DNA of 64,000 nucleotides from Variovorax sp. OAS795 (GTDB lineage: Bacteria; Pseudomonadota; Gammaproteobacteria; Burkholderiales; Burkholderiaceae_C): the NCBI RefSeq assembly GCF_040546685.1, contig NZ_JBEPOH010000001.1, forward strand, positions 3,534,001 through 3,598,000, written 5' to 3'. Numbering within the stretch: position 1 is the stretch's first letter; the number at the start of each line of letters is the position of its first letter. The notes beneath the pieces are model-generated. The model did no database searches and had not been told where the DNA came from. It saw nothing but the letters and a program-made list of their open reading frames with translations. Below are positions 10,846-20,363 of the stretch, one piece after another. Both the position numbers and the translations under genes were made by a program.

Positions 10846-11589
10846 TCAGGCCATCTGGCGATCTGGATTGGAATCTGTGCCGGCCGCGACCTGCGCGGAT
10901 GTCTTGCCGAACCGGCGTTCTCGCGCCTGGAACGCGGCAATTCCCGCGTCCAGCTCGGCCTCGTCGAACTCGGGCCAGAGTTTGTCGCTGAAGAACAGCT
11001 CGGCGTACGCGCTCTGCCAGAGCAGGAAATTCGACAGCCGCTGTTCGCCGCCGGTACGGATGAGCAGGTCCGGGTCGGGCACGTGCGCCAGGGCCATTGC
11101 GCGGTCGAGATTGGCTTCGGTGAGCGCCTCGCCCTGCTCCATCAGTTTGGCGGCAGCGCGTGCGATGTCCCACCGGCCGCCGTAGTTGAAGCAGACGTTG
11201 AGGATGAGTTGGGTGTTGCCGGCCGTGGCTTCCTCGGCATCGACCAGGCCCTGCACCATTTTCCTGGAGAGCCCGGCGCGTTCGCCGACGAAGTGCAGCC
11301 GCACGCCGTCGCGGCTGAGTCTCGGCACTTCGCGCGCGAGCGCACCGACCATGATTTCCATCAGGCCGGAGACTTCTTCGGCGGGGCGGTTCCAGTTCTC
11401 CGACGAGAACGCAAACACCGTGAGAATGCCCACGCCGCGGTCGACGCAGGCCTTGACGCAGCGCCGCAGCGACTCGACACCCTGCTTGTGCCCTGCCACG
11501 CGAGGCAGGAAGCGCCGCGTCGCCCAGCGTCCGTTGCCATCCATGACGATGGCAATGTGGCGGGGGACCTGCGGCAAGGAGGCAGCCAT
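10846..11589 (-). CDS. uppS: Undecaprenyl diphosphate synthase (cis-prenyltransferase)
   Basis: Makes the C55 lipid carrier used for peptidoglycan and O-antigen synthesis. The 247 residues include HIAIVMDGNGRWA (catalytic Asp and diphosphate binding), FAFSSENWNRP and the C-terminal RTGGEQRLSNFLLWQ. The ATG at 11589 has a GAGG six bases upstream. A TTG at 11601 overlaps the frr stop and would add four residues, but it lacks its own ribosome-binding site. Confidence 0.95.
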   Translation of the reverse strand: MAASLPQVPRHIAIVMDGNGRWATRRFLPRVAGHKQGVESLRRCVKACVDRGVGILTVFAFSSENWNRPAEEVSGLMEIMVGALAREVPRLSRDGVRLHFVGERAGLSRKMVQGLVDAEEATAGNTQLILNVCFNYGGRWDIARAAAKLMEQGEALTEANLDRAMALAHVPDPDLLIRTGGEQRLSNFLLWQSAYAELFFSDKLWPEFDEAELDAGIAAFQARERRFGKTSAQVAAGTDSNPDRQMA

Positions 11590-11597
11590 GCGCAGCC

Positions 11598-12167
11598 TCA
11601 AACGGCCATGATCTCCGCTTCCTTGGCCGCGACCAGCCGGTCGATTTCCGCGATGTGGCGGTCGGTGACCTTCTGGATCTCGGCTTCGGCGCGTTTCTGG
11701 TCGTCCTCGGAGGCGAGCTTTTCCTTGACCAGCTTCTTGACCGCTTCGTTCGCGTCGCGGCGCAGGTTGCGCGTGGCGATCTTGGCGGTTTCGCCTTCGT
11801 TGCGCACCAGCTTGGTCATTTCCTTGCGGCGCTCTTCGCTCATCGCGGGGAGCGGCACGCGGATCAGGTCGCCCATGGAGGCCGGGTTCAGGCCCAGGTC
11901 GCTTTCGCGGATGGCCTTCTCGATCTTGGCGCCCATGCCCTTTTCCCAGGGCTGGACGCTGATCGTGCGCGAGTCGAGCACCGACACGTTGGCCACCTGG
12001 CTCAGCGGGACTTGCGAGCCGTAGTACTCGACGTGGATCGAGTCGAGCAGCGCGGAGTTGGCGCGGCCGGTACGGATCTTGGTGAGGTTGTTCTGGAACG
12101 CAGCCAGCGACTGGTTCATCTTCGCATCGGTCGTGCTGCGAATTTCTGCAATGGTGGGGGTGGTCAT
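11598..12167 (-). CDS. frr: Ribosome recycling factor
   Basis: Splits post-termination ribosomes together with EF-G. The 189-residue protein is close to the canonical 185 and shows typical segments: [31 protein letters not shown] and [21 protein letters not shown]. It lies between pyrH and uppS, the standard bacterial order. The stop is nine bases ahead of the uppS ATG. Confidence 0.97.
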   Translation of the reverse strand: MTTPTIAEIRSTTDAKMNQSLAAFQNNLTKIRTGRANSALLDSIHVEYYGSQVPLSQVANVSVLDSRTISVQPWEKGMGAKIEKAIRESDLGLNPASMGDLIRVPLPAMSEERRKEMTKLVRNEGETAKIATRNLRRDANEAVKKLVKEKLASEDDQKRAEAEIQKVTDRHIAEIDRLVAAKEAEIMAV

Positions 12168-12180
12168 CTCAATTTACTCC

Positions 12181-12903
12181 TCAGGCATGCACCAGCGTGC
12201 CTTCGTCCTCGCCCATGACGACACGCTTGAGCGCGCCGTTCTTGAAGATCGAGAACACCTTGATCGGCAGCTTCTGGTCGCGGCACAGCGCGAAGGCCGT
12301 GGCGTCCATGATGCCGAGATTCTGCGCGATCGCCTCGTCGAAAGTAAGGCTCGAGTAGCGCGTGGCGTCGGGGTGGGTCTTGGGATCGGCGGAATAGACG
12401 CCGTCCACCTTGGTGGCCTTGAGCACCAGTTCGGCACCGATCTCGGCGCCGCGCAGCGCGGCCGCCGTGTCGGTGGTGAAGAACGGATTGCCGGTGCCTG
12501 CGGCAAACACCACGACCTTGCCCTCTTCGAGATACTGCAGCGCCTTGGGACGCACGTAGGGCTCGACCACCTGCTCGATGGCGATGGCTGACATGACGCG
12601 CGCCACCAGCCCCTGCTTGTTCATGGCGTCGGCCAAGGCCAGCGAATTCATGACGGTGGCCAGCATGCCCATGTAGTCGGCCGTGGCACGGTCCATGCCG
12701 ACCGAACCTCCCGCGACGCCGCGGAAGATGTTGCCGCCGCCGATCACGACCGCAACCTCGACGCCCATGTTCACCACCTCGGCCACTTCTTCGACCATCC
12801 GGACGATGGTGGCGCGATTAATACCAAAGGCATCGTCTCCCATCAGCGCCTCACCCGACAGCTTCAACAAGATTCGCTTGTGGGCTGGACGGGGATCAGA
12901 CAT
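12181..12903 (-). CDS. pyrH: UMP kinase
   Basis: Phosphorylates UMP to UDP in pyrimidine nucleotide synthesis. The 240-residue hexameric-type protein begins [20 protein letters not shown] and has the amino-acid-kinase motifs [11 protein letters not shown] and [19 protein letters not shown]. The start is the ATG at 12903; longer in-frame extensions run through the tsf terminator and are out of frame with tsf. It sits 13 bp upstream of frr and 101 bp downstream of tsf. Confidence 0.96.
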   Translation of the reverse strand: MSDPRPAHKRILLKLSGEALMGDDAFGINRATIVRMVEEVAEVVNMGVEVAVVIGGGNIFRGVAGGSVGMDRATADYMGMLATVMNSLALADAMNKQGLVARVMSAIAIEQVVEPYVRPKALQYLEEGKVVVFAAGTGNPFFTTDTAAALRGAEIGAELVLKATKVDGVYSADPKTHPDATRYSSLTFDEAIAQNLGIMDATAFALCRDQKLPIKVFSIFKNGALKRVVMGEDEGTLVHA

Positions 12904-12952
12904 GGGCAATTTCCTAACTTGGGTTGGCGGGGGCGAGTGTAGAACGGGGCGG

Positions 12953-12990
12953 TGAAAAAGCGGCGGCACACACTGGTGCGCCGTCGCTTT
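12953..12990 (-). terminator. Rho-independent terminator after tsf
   Basis: On the minus strand a GC-rich stem of about 15 bp (arms starting AAAGCG and ending CGCTTT, with one mismatch and one G-U pair) closes on a CAGT loop and runs into TTTTTC. It lies 15-50 bp after the tsf stop, so it can end rpsB-tsf transcripts or attenuate read-through into pyrH. Confidence 0.75.
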
Positions 12991-13004
12991 GGGGCGTAAC
13001 AGTA

Positions 13005-13934
13005 TTACGCAGCGGCCTTGGCGGCAGCAACCTGGGCAGCAACTTCGGCAGCGAAGTCGTCGACCTTCTTCTCGATGCCTTCGCCGACCACATACAGGGT
13101 GAAGCCCTTGATGCTGGTGTTGGCGGCCTTGAGCATCTGCTCGACGGTCTGCTTGCCGTCGGCGCTCTTCACGAAGACCTGGTTGTGCAGCGAGACTTCC
13201 TTGAGGTACTTCTGCACGCCGCCTTCGATGCGCTTGGCAACGATGTCGTCGGGCTGTGGCTTCTTGCCTTCGGCCTCGGCCGTCTTGCGGTCTTCCTCGG
13301 CCTTGCCCGCCGCCACTGCGCGCTCCTTGGCGATCAGGTCGGCAGGCACGTCGGCTGCCGAAATGGCCACCGGCTTCATGGCCGCGACATGCATCGCGAC
13401 GTCCTTGGCCGACGTGTCGTCGCCCTCGAACTCGACCATCACGCCGATGCGCGTGCCGTGCAGGTACGAAGCCAGCTTGCCGTTGCCGCCGAAGTGCTTG
13501 AAGCGGCGGAAGCTCATGTTCTCGCCGATCTTGCCGATCAGGCCCTTGCGCACGTCTTCGAGCGTGGGGCCGAAACCGTCCTGCTCGTAGGGCAGCGCGC
13601 CCAGCGCAGCGATGTCCGCGGGGTTGTGCTTGGCGACCAGCATCGCGGCAGCATTGGCCATGGCCAGGAAGCTGTCGTTCTTGGTGACGAAGTCGGTCTC
13701 GCAGTTGATCTCGATCATGCCGCCGGCCGAGCCATCGACAAATGCCGTGACCACGCCTTCGGCGGTGATGCGGCCCGATGCCTTGCCAGCCTTGTTGCCG
13801 AGCTTGATGCGCAGCAGCTCTTCGGCCTTTTCCATGTTGCCGTCGGCCTCCGTCAGGGCCTTCTTGCATTCCATCATCGGCGCGTCGGTCTTTGCGCGCA
13901 GTTCGCCGACCATGCTTGCGGTGATTGCAGCCAT
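13005..13934 (-). CDS. tsf: Translation elongation factor Ts
   Basis: Nucleotide exchange factor for EF-Tu. The 309 residues start with [20 protein letters not shown], the UBA-like helical domain that contacts EF-Tu, and include the diagnostic [10 protein letters not shown] motif near residue 80. A core domain and C-terminal coiled module follow. It is 80 bp downstream of rpsB, with a terminator hairpin in between and another after its stop. Confidence 0.97.
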   Translation of the reverse strand: MAAITASMVGELRAKTDAPMMECKKALTEADGNMEKAEELLRIKLGNKAGKASGRITAEGVVTAFVDGSAGGMIEINCETDFVTKNDSFLAMANAAAMLVAKHNPADIAALGALPYEQDGFGPTLEDVRKGLIGKIGENMSFRRFKHFGGNGKLASYLHGTRIGVMVEFEGDDTSAKDVAMHVAAMKPVAISAADVPADLIAKERAVAAGKAEEDRKTAEAEGKKPQPDDIVAKRIEGGVQKYLKEVSLHNQVFVKSADGKQTVEQMLKAANTSIKGFTLYVVGEGIEKKVDDFAAEVAAQVAAAKAAA

Positions 13935-13964
13935 TGTTCTATCTCCGTGTCCAAAAAATCAGAT

Positions 13965-13992
13965 TAAAAAAAAGGGGCACCAAGCCCCTTCT
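13965..13992 (-). terminator. Rho-independent terminator between rpsB and tsf
   Basis: Minus strand: an AAGGGGC / GCCCCTT stem with a TTGGT loop followed by eight T. This textbook intrinsic terminator lies in the 80-bp gap between two co-oriented translation genes. In enteric bacteria the rpsB-tsf gap also holds a partial terminator that sets the S2 to EF-Ts ratio; that comparison is established knowledge, and the function here is inferred. Confidence 0.88.
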
Positions 13993-14014
13993 TCAGGCGC
14001 GTAAGAGCACTCGA

Positions 14015-14770
14015 TCAGGCCGAGGCGCCCTCTTCGACTTCCACGAATTCGTCGCCGCTGCCTTCGGCGACGGCCTTGACCACGTCACCGGCGGCGTTGT
14101 TGCGGCCTTCGATGATCGCGTCGGCGATGCCGCGGGCATACAGCGTGACGGCCTTCGACGAGTCGTCGTTGCCCGGAATGACGTAGTCGATGCCTTCGGG
14201 CGAGTGGTTGGAGTCCACCACGCCGATGAGCGGGATGCCGAGCTTCTTGGCTTCGGCCACGGCGATCTTGTGGAAGCCCACGTCGATCACGAAGATGGCG
14301 TCGGGCAGCGCGGTCATGTCCTGGATGCCGCCGATGTCCTTCTCGAGCTTCTCGATTTCACGCGAGAAGGTGAGTTGCTCTTTCTTGCTCAGACTGTCGA
14401 GGCCGGCTTCCTGCTGGGCCTTCATGTCCTTCAGGCGCTTGATCGAGGTCTTGACCGTCTTGAAGTTGGTCAGCATGCCGCCGAGCCAGCGGGTGTCGAC
14501 GAAAGGCACGCCGGCGCGGCGGGCTTCGGCAGCCACGATTTCACGGGCCTGGCGCTTGGTGCCGACCATGAGGATGGTGCCGCGGTTCGCGGTGAGCTGC
14601 TTGGCGTACTTCATCGCGTCCTGGAACATCGGGAGCGACTTTTCCAGGTTGATGATGTGGATCTTGTTGCGGTGGCCGAAGATGAACGGGGCCATCTTGG
14701 GGTTCCAGAAGCGGGTTTGGTGGCCGAAGTGGACACCGGCTTCCAGCATTTCGCGCATGGTGGTCGACAT
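14015..14770 (-). CDS. rpsB: 30S ribosomal protein S2
   Basis: Small-subunit protein uS2. The 251-residue sequence starts [30 protein letters not shown] and carries typical stretches such as [13 protein letters not shown] and [14 protein letters not shown]. The acidic C-terminal tail ([16 protein letters not shown]) is common in Burkholderiales. It is the first gene of the cluster, preceded by a roughly 140-nt leader. Confidence 0.98.
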   Translation of the reverse strand: MSTTMREMLEAGVHFGHQTRFWNPKMAPFIFGHRNKIHIINLEKSLPMFQDAMKYAKQLTANRGTILMVGTKRQAREIVAAEARRAGVPFVDTRWLGGMLTNFKTVKTSIKRLKDMKAQQEAGLDSLSKKEQLTFSREIEKLEKDIGGIQDMTALPDAIFVIDVGFHKIAVAEAKKLGIPLIGVVDSNHSPEGIDYVIPGNDDSSKAVTLYARGIADAIIEGRNNAAGDVVKAVAEGSGDEFVEVEEGASA

Positions 14771-14945
14771 TGAAAATTACTCCAAAGGTTGGGTCTAAAA
14801 TCCAGCCCGTTTTGCACCTCCTTCGAATGGAGTGGCAACACCTTGATTGGGCCGGTTTGCGGATGTGTCTGGCTGGTGTGCGGCGAGAGCCGCCGCGAGA
14901 GTCAGCTAAACCCAAAGAGTATAGCACGCCCTCCTCTGTCCTTCA
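14771..14945 (-). promoter_or_regulatory. rpsB promoter and leader
   Basis: On the minus strand a good -10 hexamer, TATACT, lies at 14918-14923; the -35 is weak (GTGAAG about 18 bp further up). Initiation there gives a leader of about 140 nt before the rpsB ATG. The leader holds a GC-rich hairpin (arms GCGGC and GCCGC around 14880-14900). Many bacteria regulate rpsB by S2 binding to such a leader; that role is inferred here. The rest of this gap forms the 5' side of the divergent amidase gene, where I see no clear promoter. Confidence 0.5.
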
Positions 14946-14991
14946 CCCTGCCCACCCCGCAACCGCGCCTTCGCGCCCAGGCAAACCACCC

Positions 14992-16317
14992 ATGAACGAC
15001 CTTCACGCCACCCGCCTGAACCTGCTGGCAGGTGGCACCGATGCGCGCACCGAATTGGAGCATGCCATCGGCATCGCCCAATCTCCGGCCTGCAGCCACG
15101 TTTTCACCCGCACGCTGTTCGACGAAGCCCGCCAGCAGGTCGCCCGCGCCGCACCGCAAAGCCGGCTCTCGGGACTTGCCTTCACCGCCAAGGACCTGTT
15201 CGACATCCAGGGCCAGCCGACCCCCGCCGGCTCCGTGGTGCTTTCGCACGCGCCGGCCGCCAAGGCCGATGCCGTTGCCGTGGCGCGGCTGCGCGCAGCC
15301 GGCGGCGTGCTGACCGGCCGCACCAACATGACGGAGTTCGCGTTCTCGGGCGTGGGCGTCAATCCGCACCATGGCACGCCAGCCAACGTGAGCGATGCCG
15401 CCACGCCGCGCATACCGGGAGGCTCGTCGTCCGGCGCCGCCATCTCGGTGGCCAGCGGCGCCGCGTTCATCGGGCTCGGCTCCGACACCGGCGGCTCGAT
15501 CCGCATCCCGGCGGCGCTGAACGGGATCGTGGGGTTCAAGAGTACCGCCCGCCTCGTGCCGGCCGAGGGAGCGCTGCCGCTGTCGACCACGCTCGACACG
15601 GTCTGCGCCATGACGCGTTCGGTCCGGGACGCCATCACCGCCCACGAGATCCTTGCGGCACGCCGTGTGACTCCGGGTGCCGCCTCCCTCGGGGCCTACC
15701 GGCTCGCCGTGGTGAAGAACGTGTTCTTCGACGACATCGAGCCCGGCGTGGCGCGCGCCTTCGAGAACGCGCTGCAGGCGCTGCGCAGCGCGGGTGCCCA
15801 GGTCGATGAAATCGTGCTGCCCGAGCTGGCGCAGTTGCAGGCCATCAACGCCACGGGCGGGTTTTCGGCGGCCGAGTCCTATGCCTGGCACCGCCTGCTG
15901 CTGGAGCGCAGCGGCGCGGGATACGATCCGCGCGTGGCCCAGCGCATCGTCCGGGGCGCCGGCATGAAGGCGCATGAATACATCGACCTCGTGAATGCCC
16001 GCCACGCATGGATTGCCAGCGTCGAAGCGGCGCTGGCGTCTTTCGACGCCGTCCTGTCGCCCACGGTGCCGATCACTGCGCCGCCCATCGCCAGCGTGGC
16101 CCCGGGTGCCGAGCGCGACGAAGAGTTCTTCCGGGTCAACGCCCTGCTGCTGCGCAATCCCTCGATCGTCAACATGCTCGACGGTTGCGCCATCTCCCTG
16201 CCCTGCCATGCCGCCGGCGAACTGCCTGCCGGCCTGATGCTGTGGCATGCAGCCTTGCACGACGACGCCGTTCTGGCCATTGCCCTGCAAGCGGAACACG
16301 CACTGCGAAGACAATAG
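14992..16317 (+). CDS. Amidase signature family enzyme
   Basis: Ser-cisSer-Lys hydrolase of the amidase signature family, which cleaves C-N amide bonds; the substrate is not predictable. The 441-residue protein has the triad lysine at K67 (FTAKDLFD), the cis-serine region near S145 (PGGSSSGAA) and the nucleophile near S169 (SDTGGSIRIPAA). There are no neighbouring gatB or gatC genes, so it is not an obvious GatA. The ATG at 14992 is preferred; the upstream frame is read-through of the rpsB leader. It is followed after 52 bp by a DadA-type dehydrogenase in the same direction. Confidence 0.85.
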   Translation: MNDLHATRLNLLAGGTDARTELEHAIGIAQSPACSHVFTRTLFDEARQQVARAAPQSRLSGLAFTAKDLFDIQGQPTPAGSVVLSHAPAAKADAVAVARLRAAGGVLTGRTNMTEFAFSGVGVNPHHGTPANVSDAATPRIPGGSSSGAAISVASGAAFIGLGSDTGGSIRIPAALNGIVGFKSTARLVPAEGALPLSTTLDTVCAMTRSVRDAITAHEILAARRVTPGAASLGAYRLAVVKNVFFDDIEPGVARAFENALQALRSAGAQVDEIVLPELAQLQAINATGGFSAAESYAWHRLLLERSGAGYDPRVAQRIVRGAGMKAHEYIDLVNARHAWIASVEAALASFDAVLSPTVPITAPPIASVAPGAERDEEFFRVNALLLRNPSIVNMLDGCAISLPCHAAGELPAGLMLWHAALHDDAVLAIALQAEHALRRQ

Positions 16318-16369
16318 CTCCCCGCCCATCGAGGGGCGCGAGCCATCTCTTCTTACTCAAAAAAATTCA

Positions 16370-17623
16370 ATGAAAATCGCGATCGTGGGCGCCGGCATCA
16401 TCGGCGTCACCACCGCCTGGGAACTGGTTTCGGATGGCCATGAAGTCTCCGTGTTCGAGCGCCGCGGCGCTGCGGCCGAGGAGGCCAGCTTTGCGAACGC
16501 AGGCGTGGTCGCGCCGGGTTATGTGACCCCTTGGGCGGCTCCCGGCATGCGTGCCAAGGTGCTGCGCTCGCTGCTGTCCCCGCACGGCGCCATCAAGCTG
16601 CGCTGGCCGCTGAACACACGCGACCTGGGCTGGATGTCGCGCTGGCAGAAGGCCTGCAAGCTCGAGACCTATCTCGCCAACCGCGCCCGCATGCAGCGCC
16701 TGGCGTTCTACAGCCGCACCCGGCTGCACGAGGTGACCGAGGCCCGCGAACTGAGCTATGAACGCAGCGACGGCTACCTCGTGCTGCTGCGCTCCAAGCG
16801 CGAGAAGAAGCTGGTCCAGCCCGGGCTCGAGGTGCTGCGCGCCGCCGGCAGCGTCTTCAAGGAAGTCGACGCCGACGAAGCACGGCGCATCGAGCCCGCG
16901 CTCAACGCCGACACGGCACTCGCAGGCGCCATTCACCTGCCCGAGGACGAGGTGGCCAACTGCCGCCAGTTCGCGCAATTGCTCAAGTGGGAGTGCGAGG
17001 CACTCGGCGCCCAGTTCCATTTCAATTGCGACATCGCGCCGCTGAGCCGTGCGCAGCCCACCTCCATTGCGCTCGCAAGCGGCTCGCCGCCCTTGCGCTT
17101 CGACGCGGTGGTGGTGTGCGCCGGGCTCGCCTCGGCCCAGGTGCTGCGCCCGCTCGGCCTTCGGATTCCGCTCGCGCCGGTCTACGGCCATTCCGTCAGC
17201 GCGCCGATCCGCGAATCGCTCAATGCGCCCCGCAGCGCCGTGATGGACGAACGCTACAAGGTGGCGATCTCGCGGCTGGGCCAGCGCGTGCGCGTGGCCG
17301 GCAGCGCCGAAATCGGCGGGTCGATCGACACGATGAATCCGGCCGCGATCCAGACGCTCTACAAGGTGCTGCACGACTGGTTCCCGGGCGCGGCAACGCT
17401 GCAATCGGGCGTGCAGCAATGGAAAGGCGCGCGGCCGATGCTCCCCGACGGCCCACCCGTGCTGGGCGCGAGCGGCATCCCCGGCGTGTGGCTCAATCTC
17501 GGGCATGGCTCCAGCGGCTGGGCGCTGTCGTGCGGCAGCGCACGGGTGCTGGGCGACCTGATCGGCGGGCGCGATCCGGGCGTCGATCTCGAGGGGTTGG
17601 GCGTCGAGCGCCTCAGCCTCTAG
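16370..17623 (+). CDS. dadA: D-amino acid dehydrogenase (DadA-type FAD oxidoreductase)
   Basis: FAD enzyme expected to oxidise D-amino acids to 2-oxo acids and pass electrons to the respiratory chain. The 417 residues open with MKIAIVGAGIIGVTTAWEL, a Rossmann FAD site. Family segments such as ASFANAGVVAPGYVTPWAAPGM and the C-terminal GHGSSGWALSCGSARVLGDL follow. The substrate range is inferred from the family. The preceding amidase could supply an amino acid from an amide. The 3' end overlaps a convergent membrane-protein gene by 11 bp. Confidence 0.85.
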   Translation: MKIAIVGAGIIGVTTAWELVSDGHEVSVFERRGAAAEEASFANAGVVAPGYVTPWAAPGMRAKVLRSLLSPHGAIKLRWPLNTRDLGWMSRWQKACKLETYLANRARMQRLAFYSRTRLHEVTEARELSYERSDGYLVLLRSKREKKLVQPGLEVLRAAGSVFKEVDADEARRIEPALNADTALAGAIHLPEDEVANCRQFAQLLKWECEALGAQFHFNCDIAPLSRAQPTSIALASGSPPLRFDAVVVCAGLASAQVLRPLGLRIPLAPVYGHSVSAPIRESLNAPRSAVMDERYKVAISRLGQRVRVAGSAEIGGSIDTMNPAAIQTLYKVLHDWFPGAATLQSGVQQWKGARPMLPDGPPVLGASGIPGVWLNLGHGSSGWALSCGSARVLGDLIGGRDPGVDLEGLGVERLSL

Positions 17624-18041
17624 GGTCCCACCGCCCAAGCATCTCGGCGCTGGGCGGCGCCTCGACCGGGAGTTCGGGTGCCAGCGGCGGCCTGAGCATC
17701 TGCGCGATCCACGCCAGCAGCGCGGGCGCGACGAGCGCGAAGAAAACGAGGCACAGCAGGCCGGCGCCCATCATCAGCCAGCGCTGTGCGCTGGAAAGCG
17801 CCTCGACCGGCAGGTCGAACCAACGGATCACGCCGACCCCGTAGGCGATGCCCGCAACCCAGGCCACATCGCGCAACGGCACCCACTGCCTGACCTCGGC
17901 GAGCAGGAAGGCGCCCCACACCCCGCCCAGCAAGCCCAGGGACCACGCCATGCCGCCGATCCATGCCACGGTCGCCAGCACGAAAAAAGCGAACCACGCA
18001 AGCAGCAGGACCAGCAGCCAGCCAAGACTCTTGAGCTTCAT
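17613..18041 (-). CDS. Small integral membrane protein of unknown function
   Basis: The 142 residues show at least three to four hydrophobic segments (LGWLLVLLLAWFAFFVLATV, MAWSLGLLGGVWGAFLL, WVAGIAYGVG, LMMGAGLLCLVFFALVAPAL) and a short polar C-terminal tail. I recognise no family. A competing minus-strand frame of nearly equal length covers the same bases, but only this one gives coherent membrane segments. It converges on dadA and is divergent from nnr with 30 bp between starts. Confidence 0.65.
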   Translation of the reverse strand: MKLKSLGWLLVLLLAWFAFFVLATVAWIGGMAWSLGLLGGVWGAFLLAEVRQWVPLRDVAWVAGIAYGVGVIRWFDLPVEALSSAQRWLMMGAGLLCLVFFALVAPALLAWIAQMLRPPLAPELPVEAPPSAEMLGRWDPRG

Positions 18042-18071
18042 TCATCGATCATAGGGCGGCAAAATGCCTCG

Positions 18072-19526
18072 ATGCACCGCATCACGTCCGCCACCGTCGC
18101 CCACCTGTTCGACATTGCAGCGACGCGCCGCATCGAGCAGGCCGCCGCCGCCCTGCCCGCCCACACGCTGATGCAGCGCGCCGGGCTTGCCGTGGCGCGG
18201 CTCGCGATGGCGATCGCGCCGCACGCGCGCACGGTCTGGATCGCCTGCGGGCCGGGCAACAACGGCGGCGACGGGTTCGAGGCGGCGGCGCAGTTGCAGC
18301 GCCGGGGCTTCCGTCCGGTCGTCACGTTCGCGGGCGATGAAGATCGCCTGCCGCCCGATGCCAAGGCGTCGCTGCAGCGCGCGCGCGAAGCCAGCGTGAT
18401 CTTTGCGGGCAATCCCCCTGCCGACTACCAGCTGGCCATCGATGCGCTGCTCGGCATCGGATCCACGCGGCCGCCCGAGGGCGCCATGGCCGAATGGCTG
18501 CACGCAATGGATGCGAGCGGCCAGTCCGTGCTCGGCGTCGATGTGCCGTCCGGGCTGAACGCGGACACCGGCGTGCTGTCGGGCGACATCGGAGCCCATG
18601 CGGACACAGCCCGCTTTTGCGTGACCTTCCTGACCCTGAAGCCGGGCCTCTTCACCGCGCACGGCCGCGACGCCGCGGGCACCGTGTGGTTCGACGACCT
18701 GGGCTGCGGCGGCACGGCCGAGCCGCCCGTTGCACGCCTGCTCGGCGCGGCCGCGAGTACCCCGCGCAGCCATGCATCGCACAAGGGCAGCTATGGCGAC
18801 GTCGCGGTGATCGGCGGCGCGCCCGGCATGGCCGGCGCGGCGCTGCTGGCAGGCTCGGCCGCGCTGCATGCGGGCGCCGGACGCGTGTTCGTCGGGCTGC
18901 TGGACCCGGGCGCCGCCGCGGTGGACCCCGCGCAACCGGAACTGATGCTGCGCCACGCCGATGCGCTCGATCTCTCGGGCATGACGGCGGTCTGCGGCTG
19001 CGGCGGCGGCGCGGAAGTGCGCGAAGCATTGCCGCGGGTGCTGGCGACAGCGGCTGCATTGGTGCTCGATGCCGACGCGCTGAACGCAATCGCCGCCGAC
19101 ACCGGCCTACAGGCGCAATTGGCTTCGCGCGCCCGGCGCGCAAAGCCGACCGTGATCACGCCGCATCCGCTCGAAGCGGCGCGCCTCCTGAATTGCACGG
19201 TCGCGGACATCCAGGCGAACAGGCTCGCGGCAGCCCGCGAACTGGCCGCCCGCTACGGCGCGGTCGCGGTGCTCAAGGGCTCCGGAACGGTGATTGCACA
19301 CGACCGCGGCGCGCCGCCGGTGCTCAACCTGTCCGGCAACGCCAGGCTCGCAACCGCGGGCACCGGCGACGTGCTGGCCGGAATGATCGGCGCAGCGTTG
19401 GCGATGCAAAAACCCGCGTTCGAAGCGGCGTGCGAAGCCGTCTGGCGCCATGGCCGCCTCGCCGACACATGGCCGGCCAACGCGGCGCCGTTGACGGCGG
19501 GCGCCTTGGCGCGCCAGGCGCCCTGA
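18072..19526 (+). CDS. nnr: Bifunctional NAD(P)H-hydrate epimerase / ADP-dependent dehydratase
   Basis: Repairs hydrated, inactive NADH and NADPH. The 484-residue fusion has an N-terminal YjeF_N epimerase domain (about residues 10-210, with CGPGNNGGDGFEAA and the VDVPSGLNADTG segment). The C-terminal kinase-like dehydratase domain (about 225-480) contains VITPHPLEAARLL, AVLKGSGTVIA and NARLATAGTGDVLAGMIGA. Both halves look complete. Confidence 0.92.
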   Translation: MHRITSATVAHLFDIAATRRIEQAAAALPAHTLMQRAGLAVARLAMAIAPHARTVWIACGPGNNGGDGFEAAAQLQRRGFRPVVTFAGDEDRLPPDAKASLQRAREASVIFAGNPPADYQLAIDALLGIGSTRPPEGAMAEWLHAMDASGQSVLGVDVPSGLNADTGVLSGDIGAHADTARFCVTFLTLKPGLFTAHGRDAAGTVWFDDLGCGGTAEPPVARLLGAAASTPRSHASHKGSYGDVAVIGGAPGMAGAALLAGSAALHAGAGRVFVGLLDPGAAAVDPAQPELMLRHADALDLSGMTAVCGCGGGAEVREALPRVLATAAALVLDADALNAIAADTGLQAQLASRARRAKPTVITPHPLEAARLLNCTVADIQANRLAAARELAARYGAVAVLKGSGTVIAHDRGAPPVLNLSGNARLATAGTGDVLAGMIGAALAMQKPAFEAACEAVWRHGRLADTWPANAAPLTAGALARQAP

Positions 19527-19537
19527 AGCCCAACTTT

Positions 19538-20302
19538 CTAGCCGCGCCCGACGAAGGGCATCTTCGTCGCCATCACGGTATGGAACAGCACGTTGGCTTC
19601 CAGCGGCAGGTTCGCCATGTAGAGCACCGACTGCCCCACGATCTTGACGTCCATCAGCGGCTCGATGGCGAGTTCGCCATTGGCTTGCGGCACGCCCTTG
19701 GCCATGCGCGCAGCCAGCTCGGTCATGGCGTTGCCCACGTCGATCTGGCCCACTGCGATGTCGTACTTGCGCCCGTCGAGCGACGCCGTCTTGGTCAGGC
19801 CCTCCACGCCGTGCTTGGTCGCGGTGTAGGCGGCGGAGTTCGGCCGCGGGGCCGTGGCCGAGATGGAGCCGTTGTTGATGATGCGGCCGCCGCGCGGCGT
19901 TTGCGCCTTCATCGTGCGGAACGCCTGCTGGATGCAGAAGAACATGCCAGTCAGGTTGATGTCGACCACGCCCCGCCATTGGTCCGCCGTCCAGTCTTCG
20001 AACGGCCCGGGCGGGTTGCCCACGCCGGCGTTGTTGAACAGCAGGTCGACGCGGCCGAAGCGTTCGACCGCCGCGGCGAACAGCGCCTGCACCGATTCGG
20101 CACTGGCCACGTCGGTGGGCACCGCGAAGGCTCGCGCCCCCGCGCCCGACTCTTCCGCCACCTGCTCCAGCGGCTCCAGCCGGCGCCCGGCCAAGGCCAC
20201 GCTCCAGCCGTCGGCCAGCAAGGCCAGCGCCGCGGCGCGTCCGATGCCCGTGCCTGCGCCCGTGACGATCGCGATGCGGCCCTTGTTGTTTTCCACGCTC
20301 AT
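19538..20302 (-). CDS. SDR-family NAD(P)-dependent oxidoreductase
   Basis: Classical short-chain dehydrogenase of 254 residues. The cofactor motif TGAGTGIG lies near residues 15-22, NNAGVGNP follows, and the catalytic Ser, Tyr and Lys occur in NNGSISA and AAYTATKHG. The substrate is unknown. The last ~50 residues are conserved with a subgroup rather than ending in the usual DGG signature. It is 61 bp downstream of rnr on the same strand and convergent with nnr (12 bp apart). Confidence 0.85.
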   Translation of the reverse strand: MSVENNKGRIAIVTGAGTGIGRAAALALLADGWSVALAGRRLEPLEQVAEESGAGARAFAVPTDVASAESVQALFAAAVERFGRVDLLFNNAGVGNPPGPFEDWTADQWRGVVDINLTGMFFCIQQAFRTMKAQTPRGGRIINNGSISATAPRPNSAAYTATKHGVEGLTKTASLDGRKYDIAVGQIDVGNAMTELAARMAKGVPQANGELAIEPLMDVKIVGQSVLYMANLPLEANVLFHTVMATKMPFVGRG

Positions 20303-20363
20303 GTTCGGTGTCTCCTTCTCGGTGTGTCTGTAGGGATCGGTGCGGGTGCCATGCGCGCGCCGC

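Noticed and set aside
17620..18045. Alternative minus-strand frame over the small membrane protein
   Set aside because: The neighbouring frame gives coherent hydrophobic segments; this one gives an Arg/Ala/Gly-rich product.
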